Of a DNA stretch of 64,000 nt, positions 29,601 through 40,300 are shown piece by piece; position 1 is the first letter of the stretch, and every line of letters starts with the position of its first letter. Origin of the DNA: Burkholderia metallica (GTDB lineage Bacteria; Pseudomonadota; Gammaproteobacteria; Burkholderiales; Burkholderiaceae). Below the pieces are notes generated by a model, which ran no database searches, had not been told where the DNA came from, and worked only from the letters and a program-made list of their open reading frames with translations. The position numbers and the translations under genes are program-made. Where the stretch lies: NCBI RefSeq assembly GCF_902832845.1, contig NZ_CADFDB010000012.1, positions 62,001-126,000 of the forward strand, given 5' to 3'.

Positions 29601-30335
29601 TCACATCTGCCTGAACAACCCCGCATACGCACGACTAACCGGCAGCATCTCCCGCTGCCCGCGCACGCGAATCCGCGACCTTCCCAGCAGATCGCGCTCG
29701 ACACGATCGATCGCTGCGTACGCAACGATCACGCCGCGATGCACCTGCGCGAACCGCTCCGGATCGAGCCGCTGCATCAGCTCCTTCAGCGGCGTGCGAA
29801 TCACGAGCCGTTCACCGGCCGTGACGATTTCCGTGTACTTCTCCGACGCCTGGAAATACAGCACGTCGTCGACCGACACGAGCCGCGTCGCGTCCTTCAC
29901 GCCAACCGTTAGCCAGCGGATCGGTGCCGTCTCTCTCGCTTGAGCCGCCTGCACGAGCGCATCGGCCTGCGCGGGCGCCGGCCCGCCACGCTGAAGCCTC
30001 GCGATACAGCGCAGTAGCCGCTCGTCCGTTACCGGCTTCAGCAGGTAGTCGACCGCGGCCCGATCGAACGCGTCGACCGCATAATCGTCGTAGGCCGTGA
30101 CGAACACGACATGTACGTCGGGCGCCAGCGCAGCGAGCTTCAACCCGTCGATGCCGGGCATCCGGATGTCGAGAAACGCGATGTCCGGGCGCGGCGACGC
30201 GTTCAGCGCGGTCAGTGTTTCGACGCCGTTGCGCGGCATCGCGACGATCTCCAGTTCAGGCCAGAGCTGCCGTAGCCGCTGCGCGAGTGACGCGGACAGG
30301 TTCGGTTCATCGTCGGCAATGAGAGCAGTCGGCAT
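29601..30335 (-). CDS. LytTR-type response regulator
   Basis: 244 residues. The receiver domain has the acidic pair in LIADDEP, the phospho-acceptor Asp in IAFLDIRMPG and the Lys in YLLKPV. A LytTR DNA-binding domain covers about 140-244 (DVLYFQASEKYTEIV, LKELMQRLDPERFAQVHRGVIV). It is read right after the histidine kinase, one base apart, so the two form a two-component pair. Such AlgR/LytR regulators often control cell-surface genes; targets here are unknown. Confidence 0.92.
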   Translation of the reverse strand: MPTALIADDEPNLSASLAQRLRQLWPELEIVAMPRNGVETLTALNASPRPDIAFLDIRMPGIDGLKLAALAPDVHVVFVTAYDDYAVDAFDRAAVDYLLKPVTDERLLRCIARLQRGGPAPAQADALVQAAQARETAPIRWLTVGVKDATRLVSVDDVLYFQASEKYTEIVTAGERLVIRTPLKELMQRLDPERFAQVHRGVIVAYAAIDRVERDLLGRSRIRVRGQREMLPVSRAYAGLFRQM

Positions 30336-30336
30336 G

Positions 30337-31422
30337 TCAGTCGATCGGAATCAGCAGGGTTGCGGTGACACCATGCGCGGCGGCGGCGTTCGTTTCGACA
30401 GCGACGCGGCCGCGCTCGCCGTGCAGCGTTCGGATACGCGCCGCGACGTTGGCGAGACCCACGCCCCCATGCAGGCGCGTGTCTCCTTTGCCGAGGCCGA
30501 CGCCCGTATCGATTACGTTCAGTTCGAGGCTGTCGCCGCGCATCCTGCCGCGAATCACGATCACGCCGCCGTCGATCGATGGCTCGATGCCGTGCAGCAA
30601 CGCATTCTCGACGAGCGGTTGCAGCAGCAGCGGCGAGAACGGCAGCGCGCGCAGATCCGTCGGCACGTCGATCGCATACGAAAGCCGCTCGCCGAGCCGG
30701 ATCGACGCGATCTTCAGCAACGCGTCGACGAGCTCGAGTTCTTCGCCGAGCGTCGACGTCGCATCGCGCGTGCGTCGCAGGCTTGCACGCAGGTAGCGAT
30801 TCAGGCTGTCGAGCATCGTCGACGCGCGAGCCGGATCGCGCTCGATCAGGCTCTGCACGTTCGCGAGCGTATTGAACAGGAAGTGCGGCTCGATCTGCGC
30901 CTGCAGCAGCGCCAGACGAGCGGCCGTCTCGGCCTGGCGTGCTTCGGCGGCTTCGCGGCGCTCGGTCTCGAGCGTCGCACGCATGCGCATGGACTGCAGG
31001 AACAGCGACACGCACACGAACAGGATCGCCGAGATGAGAAACGACGGCCCGTAGCTGTCCCACGTGCCGATGCGGGCGCGTCCGAACACGTGCGGCACGT
31101 TTGCGCCGACGATCGTCGCCGAGATCTCGAAGCCGATGAGCACGCTGGCCGGTGCGATCACGATGGCTTTCAGCACGAGCCCCGGCTTGCGCGGCAACAG
31201 CCGGTCGGCGGCATGGCTGAACAGCAGCGCGCAGAAACCGATCGCGTTGGAGACGACGAGGTAGGACAGCAGCGGTTCCTGGAAATGGAGCGCCCAGAAA
31301 CCCAGGCCGACGACCGAGTTGAAGCACGCGAACGCAAGCAGTGCGGCCGGATCGCGCAACAGCCGCGGCGAGATGCCGGCGGGTGACGGCGGAATCGGCG
31401 AAGGGTCGGACGTGGCTCGCAT
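30337..31422 (-). CDS. LytS-like sensor histidine kinase
   Basis: 361 residues from ATG 31422. About five membrane helices in residues 25-155, a short coiled coil (LETERREAAEARQAETAARL), then the His_kinase box with the phospho-acceptor His in AQIEPHFLFNTLANVQSLI. A HATPase domain follows (PLLLQPLVENALLHG, DTGVGLG, GVGLANVAARI). The frame is open to 31596, but the extra 58 residues look like chance. Cognate regulator is immediately downstream. Confidence 0.9.
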   Translation of the reverse strand: MRATSDPSPIPPSPAGISPRLLRDPAALLAFACFNSVVGLGFWALHFQEPLLSYLVVSNAIGFCALLFSHAADRLLPRKPGLVLKAIVIAPASVLIGFEISATIVGANVPHVFGRARIGTWDSYGPSFLISAILFVCVSLFLQSMRMRATLETERREAAEARQAETAARLALLQAQIEPHFLFNTLANVQSLIERDPARASTMLDSLNRYLRASLRRTRDATSTLGEELELVDALLKIASIRLGERLSYAIDVPTDLRALPFSPLLLQPLVENALLHGIEPSIDGGVIVIRGRMRGDSLELNVIDTGVGLGKGDTRLHGGVGLANVAARIRTLHGERGRVAVETNAAAAHGVTATLLIPID

Positions 31423-31839
31423 GGTGTCGGGTGAGGATATAGGCGCGCGATGCACTGATGGCCTGACCTTACTGTCGGTCGGGGCGACTGCGTGCGCGCT
31501 GCGACGAACCGCACGCGGGCTCGACGAAGCGCTTCGGCTGCCGACGGTTGGCCGGTTTCCGTCACGAGTGTAGTGGAAGGGGCTGCGGATGGACACGGGG
31601 CATTGCAGGTTGCGCGTCGAGCACGACGCGCCGAGCAGCCGGGTGCAGGCGGCTCTTTCGGTTCAGCAATCGCCGGCCGCCGGGCCCATGGGTGCATCGG
31701 TCTTCCCGATCCGCCGAGCGATCGTCGCCTCGACGCGCAACTCGTCCGCGAATTCGGGCGTCCCGTCGCAAGTCGTGCCGTCTGCCGGGACCAAGCAATA
31801 AGGTGTTGCCGTATCCACACCGATCAGGCTCCCCCGACC
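31423..31839. other. intergenic region, no gene seen
   Basis: About 417 bases between the divergent kinase and membrane-protein genes. Short open frames exist on both strands but lack ribosome sites, family motifs or typical codon use. Promoters for both flanking genes should lie here; none stands out. Confidence 0.6.
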
Positions 31840-32379
31840 ATGTCCACGATCTTTCACCTGAAGCCTTACGTCTACGTCATGTTCTGCGTGCTGCTCTATA
31901 TCGGCATCAAGCGCTGTTTCCCGCGCGAGGTGCCGGCGGCACGACCGCTGATCTCGCCGGTCGCGTTCGGGATGCTCGGCATCGTCAGCCTGAACGGACG
32001 CTTTCCACATGCGGGTGTCGACGCGAATGCGATCGCGCTGGCGGCCGTCCTGGGCGGCGCGACGCTGGGCTGGCTGCACGCGGGCCGGTGGCGGCTCGAA
32101 TATCGTCCGGCCTCGTCGGGCCTGCGTGTGCGCCTGCCCGGCGACGCGAGCCTGCTCGCCACGCTGATGCTGACGTTCGTCGCCGAAACCGGCATCCACT
32201 ACGCGGTCGCCGTGCACGCGCCGTGGGCGGCGACGAGCAGCTTCGTGATGCTGTCGTTCGCGGTATGGGGCGTGCTCGTCGGGATGACGCTCGGGCGCGC
32301 GATGAACGTGGTCGTGCGCTGCATGCGCCATGCGAGCGGATCGGGGCATGGGGGGCCGTATTCGGTCGATCCGCGATGA
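31840..32379 (+). CDS. conserved membrane protein, DUF6622-like
   Basis: 179 residues, about five hydrophobic segments: MSTIFHLKPYVYVMFCVLLYIG with YIGIKRCF after the first helix, then 47-62, 68-78, 108-130 and 138-155. The layout resembles DUF6622 proteins, which are of unknown function; assignment from memory only. The C-terminus is cytosolic and basic. Start ATG chosen because the upstream frame lacks hydrophobic pattern. Confidence 0.7.
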   Translation: MSTIFHLKPYVYVMFCVLLYIGIKRCFPREVPAARPLISPVAFGMLGIVSLNGRFPHAGVDANAIALAAVLGGATLGWLHAGRWRLEYRPASSGLRVRLPGDASLLATLMLTFVAETGIHYAVAVHAPWAATSSFVMLSFAVWGVLVGMTLGRAMNVVVRCMRHASGSGHGGPYSVDPR

Positions 32380-32734
32380 AGGGGGCGCAACGGCCGGCGA
32401 ACGGGGCAACTGACGGCCCGGCATGCGACGCAGTTCGCCTTCGTCAATCGTAAGGGTATTAAACCGAAACCACGTGTAACGAGCGCTATTTCGCACCCCG
32501 TTTTCCTGTCACGGTCACGTCACGGTGCGCTCATAACGTTGCACGTTCCCGTCGCGGCGGCACTGCCGGACCGGGAACGTGCGCCACCCGCTCGCGACGA
32601 CGTGCCCGCGTCGCGGACGGGGGCCGACCGGGATCTCGCTCCCGGCGGCGCGGCGGTCACGCATCGCGCCATTTCATTCAAAAATACGATCGACGACGGT
32701 TCGAACCGGATCGCGGACGATCAGGAGACAGAGC
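32380..32734. other. intergenic region, no gene seen
   Basis: 355 bases holding only chance frames. An A/T-rich patch near 32440-32500 may contain a promoter for the following small gene. Confidence 0.5.
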
Positions 32735-32938
32735 ATGCTCAGTCCGCATGAATTCTCGATGCTGTTGCGCATCGCGCGTGCGCCGGACAGCGTCGATCCG
32801 TCGAATCCCGCCTTCGCCGTGCTGGTCGAGAAGCGGCTGGTCGACGATACGCAGGTGCGCCTGAACGCCGTGGCTGCGCGCCCGGCGCTGACACCGATCG
32901 GCCGGATGCTGCTGGCGCGCTTCGATCAAGCGGCCTGA
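32735..32938 (+). CDS. small hypothetical protein
   Basis: 67 residues (MLSPHEFSMLLRIARAPDSV...LTPIGRMLLARFDQAA), ATG preceded by AGGAGACAGAGC. The shape recalls small helix-turn-helix-like or winged-helix fragments (VEKRLVDDTQVRLNAVAARPALTPIGRMLL resembles the end of a MarR-like wing), but I cannot assign a family. A strong hairpin follows at 32944. Confidence 0.6.
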   Translation: MLSPHEFSMLLRIARAPDSVDPSNPAFAVLVEKRLVDDTQVRLNAVAARPALTPIGRMLLARFDQAA

Positions 32939-32943
32939 AGGAG

Positions 32944-32980
32944 CGCGTCACGCCTTCGTCGAGACGAAGAACGTGACGCG
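32944..32980. terminator. strong two-part hairpin between convergent genes
   Basis: CGCGTCACG (32944-32952) pairs exactly with CGTGACGCG (32972-32980), and inside it TTCGTC GA GACGAA forms a second stem. There is no T-tract on either side. It lies between the small hypothetical gene (plus) and the binding-protein gene (minus). It probably blocks or stabilises transcript ends. Confidence 0.6.
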
Positions 32981-32997
32981 TTGAAGCGCCGGGTCGC

Positions 32998-33798
32998 TTA
33001 CTGCGCGACCGGCACGGTGACGTCGCTGCCGAACCAGTGCATCGAGATCTTCTTCAGCGTGCCGTCCTTGCGCAGCGAATCGAGCGCGTCGTTGATCGCC
33101 TTCTCGAACTTCGGATTGCCCTTGCGGAACGGGATCGCCATTTCCTGCTTGCCGCCGTTCAGCACTGCACCGGCACGCAGCGGCAGGTTCGATGTCTTGA
33201 TCATGTACGGCAGCATCAGGCGATCGTCGAGCGTCGCCTCGATCCGGCCCGCGGCGAGGTCGCGCAGCTTCTCCGGCGCGCCCGGATACGTCTGCACCTC
33301 GATGCCCGGCACGGTGCGCGCCATCTGGTCGTAGTTGGTGCCGAGCGTCACGCCGAGCTTCTTGCCCTTGAAATCGTCGAGCGACTTGAAGTTGCGCGTG
33401 TCGTCCTTGCGCTGGATCAGCTGCGCGGCCGAGTACGTGTACGGCTCGCTGAAGTCGAGCGCTTCCTTGCGCTGCGGCGTGATCGTGACCTGGTTGACGA
33501 TCACGTCGAACTTGCCGGCCTGCAGGCCCGCGATGATGCCGCTCCATTCGGTCGGAATGAACTGCGTCTTCACGCCGAGCTTGCCGGCGACGGCGTTCGC
33601 GACGTCGACGTCGAAGCCCTCCAGCTGGCCGGACGTGCCGCGCGAGTTGAACGGCGGATACGTGCCTTCGAGACCGACGCGCAGCACGCCGGCTTTCTTC
33701 ACGGAATCGAGCAGGTCTTCGGCATGCGCGGCGACGGCCGTGAAGCCGAGAGCCGACGCGAGCAGCAGGCCCGACAGCAGGAACTTCGAACGTTTCAT
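32998..33798 (-). CDS. amino-acid ABC transporter periplasmic binding protein (family 3)
   Basis: 266 residues. Signal peptide MKRSKFLLSGLLLASALGFTAVAAHA is followed by LLDSVKKAGVLRVGLEGTYPPF, GFDVDVANAVAGKLGVK and DVIVNQVTITPQRKEALDFS, the classic SBP_bac_3 pattern. The closest recalled group is FliY-like cystine binding proteins. No permease or ATPase is adjacent, so partners are encoded elsewhere. ATG 33798 chosen by the signal peptide. Confidence 0.9.
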   Translation of the reverse strand: MKRSKFLLSGLLLASALGFTAVAAHAEDLLDSVKKAGVLRVGLEGTYPPFNSRGTSGQLEGFDVDVANAVAGKLGVKTQFIPTEWSGIIAGLQAGKFDVIVNQVTITPQRKEALDFSEPYTYSAAQLIQRKDDTRNFKSLDDFKGKKLGVTLGTNYDQMARTVPGIEVQTYPGAPEKLRDLAAGRIEATLDDRLMLPYMIKTSNLPLRAGAVLNGGKQEMAIPFRKGNPKFEKAINDALDSLRKDGTLKKISMHWFGSDVTVPVAQ

Positions 33799-34171
33799 CG
33801 CGGATCTCCAGAGTTCAGTATCGTGGTGTGAGCGCCGGGTATCGTTCGGACCCGGGGGCGGCCGGAATGCGGGCAGGTAGACACTACTCGCAACGGCGCC
33901 GCGCCGGAAGTCGAATTGGCCCTGATTGAAAGCGATTTCATTGGGGCGCTGCAGACGACAAACAGGAGGCGGGATCGTCACGCGCAGGCCGGGTCGGTCG
34001 GCGGCGCGCGACGGGCCCGGCCCGCACGGACTGGTTTCGATTGTCGAGAAAATGTTCTTTTAAATCAGATCATTTTTCAAAATTGCCCGGTAATTTATCT
34101 GTAAAATCGCGCGGAAGAAATCGAACACTGCGCCATCCGAGGGCGCGTCAGAAGAAGAAAAGGCCGTAGCC
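33799..34171. other. intergenic region with A/T-rich promoter-like segment before vgrG
   Basis: 373 bases between the divergent binding-protein gene and vgrG. The part 34041-34110 is strikingly A/T-rich for this genome and includes TAAAAT at 34102-34107, about 70 bases before vgrG. A convincing -35 is not seen. It likely drives the vgrG-rhs-immunity unit. Confidence 0.4.
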
Positions 34172-37100
34172 ATGAACATGCAGAACACAATCGCCGCATT
34201 GCGCGGCGGGTTGCTTCAGCAGGATCGGTTGCTGAAGCTCGATACGCCATTGGGGGCCAACGTCCTGACCGTTCAGCGGGCAGTCGGCCGCTCGCGCATC
34301 GGCCGCGCGTACGAGTTCACGCTGGACGTGCTGTCGACCGACAGTGATGTGGAACTTAAAAAGCTGATCGCGCAGCCGGTTACGCTGTGGATCCAGCAAG
34401 GCGATCGCAGCTACCGGCCGATCAGCGGATACGTCCATACCGCGCGCCGCCTCGGCGCCGACGGCGGCCTCACGACCTATCAGCTCACGTTCGCCGATTT
34501 CACCCATTTCCTGAAGTTCCGTCGCGACCAGCGTCTCTGGAACGACACGACCGTCGACCAGATCATCAGCGACGTATTGAACCAGCATCCGCAGGCGCAG
34601 GGCCATTTCCGCTTTGCGCTGTCGAAACCGCTGCCGAGCCGCTCGTACACGCGCCAGCACGACACCGACTGGCATTTCGTGCATCGGCTGATGGAGAGCG
34701 AAGGGCTCTACTGCACATGGCAGCAGGCCGACGATGGCAAGTCGCATACGCTCGTGATCACCGACAACCTGCAGGCGTTCGCGCCGCTGTCGCCGGAGAC
34801 CGTGCGCTTCTATCGCGGCGGCGCGGCAAGCGAAGCCGACGCGTTCACGCAATGGTCGGGCACGCGCACGCTGCAGAGCGTCACGCGCACGACGCGCACG
34901 TTCGACTACAAGAACCCGTCGCAGCCGTCGAACCCGAAGGGCACGACGCTGCCGACGATGGCCGGTCAGGGCGAGTTGCCCGACCAGCTCGAAGTCTACG
35001 AGTACACCGGGGCGTACACGTATCTCGACCAGACGCGCGGCGATCACCTGACGAAGATCCGGATGGAGGAGTGGGAGTCGCACGCAAAGCGCTTCCATGG
35101 CGCGGGCGGCGTGCGCGCGATCGATGCCGGCCGGCGCTTCACGCTGTCGGACCATCCCGAACACGATCGCGATCCGGCCGACCAGCGCGAATTCGCGGCG
35201 ATCGGCGTCGAATGGTGGATCGAGAACAACCTGCCCGCCGCGAGCAGCAGCGCCGACTTTCCGTACAGCCTGCGCGAAGCGTTGACGCAGGCTCAGGACG
35301 GTTACGGCGCCGACCCGGCGTTTCGCGTGCCGCACGACGACGGCTCGGTCGGCTTCTATCTCGTCGAGGTCGAGGCGCAGCGCGTGAGCGTGCCGTATCG
35401 CAGCCCGTTCGAGCACGAGAAGCCGAAGATGCACCTCGAGACGGCGATCGTCGTCGGGCCGCAGGGCGAGGAAGTCTATACCGACGAGTTGAACCGGATC
35501 CGCGTGCAGTTCATGTGGGACCGCCTGAACCCGGGCAACGAGAATGCGTCGTGCTGGGTGCGTGTCGTGCAGTCGGATACGGGCGGCGGCTACGGCGGCG
35601 TACACGTGCCGCGTATCGGCGAGGAAGTGCTGATCGACTACGTCGGCGGCGACTGCGACCGGCCGCTCGCGGTCGGGCGCGTGTACAACGGCGCGAACCA
35701 GCCGCAGTGGCATAGCGACGGGATTCTGTCGGGCTATCGATCGAAAGAGTACTCGGGCGGCGGCTACAACCAGCTCGTGATGGACGACGCGACCGGGCAG
35801 AACCGCGTGCAGCTGATGAGCAGCAGCGCGAACAGCCTGCTGCATCTCGGCTACATCATCGACCAGAACGGCAATGCGCGCGGGTCGTATCTCGGCAGCG
35901 GGTTCGACTTGCGCTCCGATGCGTACGGTGCGGTGCGGGCGAGCCAGGGCCTGTACGTGACGACTCATCCGAAGGCGGCGAACAGCCAGCCGCTTGACGT
36001 GAAGGAAGCGCAGCAGCAGCTCGTGACGGGCGAGAGTCTCGTCGAGGCGATGTCGGGCGTGAGCGAGCAGCATCAGGCGGAGAGCCTGAAGGATGCGCAG
36101 GACACGATGCGCGCGTTCACCGACGCAACGCAGGACAGCAAGGCGGGCAGTGCATCCGGCGGGCGCACGGGAGGCGGCGGCACCGGTAACGCGAACGCGT
36201 TCAAGGAGCCGGTGATGCTGTTCGGCAGCCCGTCGGGGATCGGGATGTCGACGCAGCAGTCGCTGCATGTGATTGCGAACGATCATGTGAACATCGCGAG
36301 CGGGCAGAGCGTGCATGTTGCGGCAGGCAAGTCGCTGATCGGCAGCATCGGGCAGAAGCTGAGCCTGTTCGTGCAGAACGCGGGGATGAAGCTGTTCGCG
36401 GGGAAGGGCAAGGTCGAGATCCAGGCGCAGTCGGACAACGTCGAGGTGACCGCGCAGAAGGCGGTGAAGGTTGTGTCGGCAACCGACCGGATCGAGATCG
36501 CCGCCGATCAGGGAATTCTGCTGACGAGCAGCGGCGGGTATATCCGCATTCAAGGCGGCAACATCGAGATTCATGCGCCGGGCGCGATCGACGTGAAGGG
36601 CGCGTCGCATACGTTCGCCGGACCGGCGAGCATGGGGTATCCGTTGCCGAGTCCGCGGCCGGATCAGCCGGGGCAGCTCGAACTGTTTCACAAGTACGTG
36701 AACGGCGAGGCGGTGAAGGGCGGACTGTTCACGGTGAAGGACGTGAACGGCGCCGTGCTGAAGAAGGGTGCGCTCGACAACAACGGTTATACGGTCGTGA
36801 GCGGACTGCCGCCGGGCGCGGTACGCGTCGAGTTCGGGAAGGATCCGCGCGAGTCGGATCAGCCGGCGAATTATTTCAAGCACGTGAAGTGGCCGGCAGA
36901 GCCGGTGGGGCCGTCGCCGGAGGCTGCGCAGGCCGCGGCGACCGGGCAGCTCGCGAGCCAGTTGCAGGGGATGGCGCCTGCGGCGACGACCGCGGCGATG
37001 GGGCTCGTGAGCGGCGGCAGCGCGGGCGCTGCGCTCGGCGGGCTTGCGAGTTCCGCGTTGCCGGCGGCCGCGAGTGCGCTGGGCGGCGCTGGGGTGGCGT

Positions 37101-37345
37101 CGGCGTTGCAGACGGCGTCGAGCCTGAGCGGTGCGGCGAAGCAGGTTGCCGGGATGGTGCAGGCTGCCCGCCAGGGCGGACTCGCGGCGCTGGCCGCGCC
37201 GGCCGCGAACATGGCGTCCGGTGCGGTGCAGAGCGCGCTGCCGGGCGTCGCGGGGATTGCCGGCAAGGGCGCGACGACGGTGGCGTCGGCTGCGGGCGGC
37301 ATGAAGCTGCCGACGAGCGGGTTTGGCGGCCCGCTGAAATCCTGA
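34172..37345 (+). CDS. vgrG: type VI secretion spike protein VgrG with transthyretin-like and Ala/Gly-rich tail
   Basis: 1057 residues. The gp27/gp44-like base domain covers about 1-470 and the gp5 OB-fold about 475-570 (VPRIGEEVLIDYVGGDCDRP). DUF2345 needle repeats span about 680-815 (LFGSPSGIGMSTQQSLHV ... GGNIEIHAPGAIDVKG). Then comes a transthyretin-like segment, 837-893 (GGLFTVKDVNGAVLKKGALD, YTVVSGLPPGAVRVEF). A ~150-residue Ala/Gly/Ser-rich tail ends at GFGGPLKS. TTR-like tails in other VgrGs bind effectors. It lies 51 bases before rhs and presumably carries the Rhs protein. It is about 12 kb from the core cluster, and its first ~800 residues closely match the vgrG at 60546. Confidence 0.93.
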   Translation: MNMQNTIAALRGGLLQQDRLLKLDTPLGANVLTVQRAVGRSRIGRAYEFTLDVLSTDSDVELKKLIAQPVTLWIQQGDRSYRPISGYVHTARRLGADGGLTTYQLTFADFTHFLKFRRDQRLWNDTTVDQIISDVLNQHPQAQGHFRFALSKPLPSRSYTRQHDTDWHFVHRLMESEGLYCTWQQADDGKSHTLVITDNLQAFAPLSPETVRFYRGGAASEADAFTQWSGTRTLQSVTRTTRTFDYKNPSQPSNPKGTTLPTMAGQGELPDQLEVYEYTGAYTYLDQTRGDHLTKIRMEEWESHAKRFHGAGGVRAIDAGRRFTLSDHPEHDRDPADQREFAAIGVEWWIENNLPAASSSADFPYSLREALTQAQDGYGADPAFRVPHDDGSVGFYLVEVEAQRVSVPYRSPFEHEKPKMHLETAIVVGPQGEEVYTDELNRIRVQFMWDRLNPGNENASCWVRVVQSDTGGGYGGVHVPRIGEEVLIDYVGGDCDRPLAVGRVYNGANQPQWHSDGILSGYRSKEYSGGGYNQLVMDDATGQNRVQLMSSSANSLLHLGYIIDQNGNARGSYLGSGFDLRSDAYGAVRASQGLYVTTHPKAANSQPLDVKEAQQQLVTGESLVEAMSGVSEQHQAESLKDAQDTMRAFTDATQDSKAGSASGGRTGGGGTGNANAFKEPVMLFGSPSGIGMSTQQSLHVIANDHVNIASGQSVHVAAGKSLIGSIGQKLSLFVQNAGMKLFAGKGKVEIQAQSDNVEVTAQKAVKVVSATDRIEIAADQGILLTSSGGYIRIQGGNIEIHAPGAIDVKGASHTFAGPASMGYPLPSPRPDQPGQLELFHKYVNGEAVKGGLFTVKDVNGAVLKKGALDNNGYTVVSGLPPGAVRVEFGKDPRESDQPANYFKHVKWPAEPVGPSPEAAQAAATGQLASQLQGMAPAATTAAMGLVSGGSAGAALGGLASSALPAAASALGGAGVASALQTASSLSGAAKQVAGMVQAARQGGLAALAAPAANMASGAVQSALPGVAGIAGKGATTVASAAGGMKLPTSGFGGPLKS

Positions 37346-37396
37346 GAGGGCGGCGCGTCAGCCGTCTTGAAGAAAACGAATTGAACGAACCACGAC

Positions 37397-40300
37397 ATGG
37401 CACAACAACTTCCACCGGGCGCCGAGAAGGAACAGGCCGTTACCTGGCTCAGCGATGTTTCCGCGAAGGACGTCGCCGCGGTCGGCAACCGCTTCGATGC
37501 ATGGTTGCGGCGGATCAGCGGCAACCACATCACGTTCGAGGATGTGAAGACGTTTGCCGGCGCGGTGCCGATCGTCGGCAACATCATGGCGATGGTCGAT
37601 GCGCTCGGCGATATCGCCGAAATCATCGAGAAGCGCGGCGGTCAGGTGCTCGACTACATGAGCCTCGCGATCAACCTGCTCGGCATCATTCCGATTCCGC
37701 CGACGCTCGCGCCGTTCCGGATGTCGGCGCGCCCGCTGCTCGCACTCGTTCGTCATGAACTGCTGGCGACGCGCAACAATCTCGGCGCGGCGATCATCTC
37801 CGTGCTGGTTACGCACATCAACGCGACCTGCGCGACCGAGATCGAGGATTTTCTCAACAAGCTGAAGGCCGGCCTCGTCGAACTGCTCAACGGATGCGCG
37901 TCGAAAGCCGAGGAGATCATGCTCGCGCTGGCGACCGGCATGGACAAGGCGCTGCACGGGCAGCTCTTCGATGCCAACGCCAATCTGAAACGCCAGCAAG
38001 CGCTCGCGAAGAAGATGGCGGACAACCGGCCGTGGTACAGCCCGAGTCGCGTGGGCGACGGCATCCAGTTCGCTTACGAGGGCACCAAGGCGCTCGGCAA
38101 GAAGGTTGCGAACAAGACGGCGGGCACGATGGCGAAACTCGCGCCGGATGTCTGGCTCGAGCCGTTTCGCGGCACGGTGACCTTCCTGCGCACGGAGGCG
38201 CCGAAGATCGCGACGTCGATCCGCTCGCTCGCCGGCAGCGAAGAAGGCAAGATGATGTGGCTGGTTTTGCAACTGATCGAGGCCGTCGGGCGCGTCAAGG
38301 CACGCGCGAAGCTTCACGAGCAGAGTACCGACGTCAAGCCGGGCGGGAAGAGCCAGGCGAGGAAGACGCGTGAGCAGGAAGGGCTCGAGAAGATCGACGG
38401 TCAGGCGCCGGCGGAGGGGCCGGGGAAGCGCGGATGCAAGGCATGCGGGCTGGGTGAGTCGCCGGCCTCGATCGATTTCGCGTTCGGCGACGAAACGTTC
38501 TCGCACGTGGATTTCGAGTTGCCGGGCGCGCTGCCGCTCGTCTGGGAGCGTACGTATCGTTCGCGGCTCGCCGCGTATGACGATGGCGAACTGGGTGCGC
38601 GCTGGATTACGCCGTATACGACCCGGATCGATATCGAGAACGGGCGGTGGATCTATCGCGATGCGGAAGGGCGCAGCATCGACTATCCGGCGCTCGCGGT
38701 CGGCGCGGTGCACGACGACCTGTCGGAGAACCTGACGCTGTCGCGTCTCGACGAGACGTGGGTGACGATCGCCTACGGTCACGTCGTGCTGCACGTGTAC
38801 GAGCGCCGAGGCGACGCATTCCGGCTCGCGATGCAGAAGGATCGGGCCGGCAACACGATCACGCTGGACTACGATGCGCTTGATCGTCTTGCACGCCTGA
38901 TCGACGCGAACGGCAATGTGCTTGCGTTCGAGCACGACCGGCATGGCCGAATCGTACAGATCGAGCACGTGCTGAAGGGCGGCGAGCGCCGCACGCTGGC
39001 GAGCTACGAATACGATGCGAACGGCGATCTGGTGCGTGCGATCGATCGTCACGGCAACGCCCGGACCTATCAGTATCACCGTCACCTGGTGACGCGCTAT
39101 ACGGATCGCACCGGCCGCGGAATGACGCTCGAATGGGACGGCGCGGACGCCGACGACAATGCGGATGCGAAGTGCGTTCGCGAATATGCGGACGACGGCA
39201 GCCTCGACATCCGGCTCGCATGGAATCCGAACATCCGCCTGACTTACGTGACGGACGCGCTGGGCCGGATGACGCGGTACTACTTCAACATCCACGGCTA
39301 CGTGTACCGGATCGTGTATCCGGACGGCAATCAGGAGTGGTTTCGGCGCGATGCGCATCACAATCTGGTGCTGCATATCCGTCAGGACGGCAGCATCGAG
39401 CGCCGGGAATACGATGCGCGCGGCAATCTCGTTCGGCATGAACGGGCGGACGGCAGCGTTGTCGAGATGGCGTACGACGACAAGGATCAGATGGTTCGGC
39501 TCGTCGATCCGAACGGGCATGTGTGGCAGCGCAAGTACGACGACGCGGGCAACCTCGTCGAGGAAATCGATCCGCTCGAGCATTCGACGAAGTACGAATA
39601 CAACGACCACGGGTTGCCGACGCAGATTACCGATGCGAAGGGCGGCTCGAAGACGCTCGAATACAACGACGCAGGGCAGATCGCAAGCTACACGGATTGC
39701 TCCGGGAAAAAGACCGAGTGGCGCTACGACGATACGGGCCGCGTGATCGAGACAAAAGACGCGGCCGGCGGCGTGGTTGCGTATCGCTACGGCCTGAACG
39801 GGCAGCTGACCGAGGTGCGCTCGGCGGCCGGTGTCGAGCAGGTGCAATACGATGCCGAAGGCAGGTTGTTGCAACATACCGATCAACTCAATCGCTCGAC
39901 GCGTTACGGCTACGACGCCGTTGGCCGCATCGCGAGCCGCGCGGACGCGCTGGGCCAGACGATCGCGTATCGCTACGATCGCCTCGGCCGGCTGGCTGCG
40001 CTGACCGATGCCAACTTTGCGACGTACCAGTTCCACTACGATCCGGCCGGGCGGCTGATCGAGGAAGTCGGCTTCGACGGCAAGTCGACGCGCTATCGAT
40101 ACGATCCGGACAGCGGCAGCCTTGTTTCGGTCGATGAGGCAGGTTGCGTGACGTCGGTCGACGTCGATGCGAACGGACGGCTGCTGAAGCGGGTCGCGGG
40201 GGAGAGCGAGGAACGATTTGCGTACGACCCGAGCGGCCGGTTGATCGACGCGGTGAATCGGTACAGCCGCGTGCAATTCTTCTTCGATCCGGTCGGCAAT

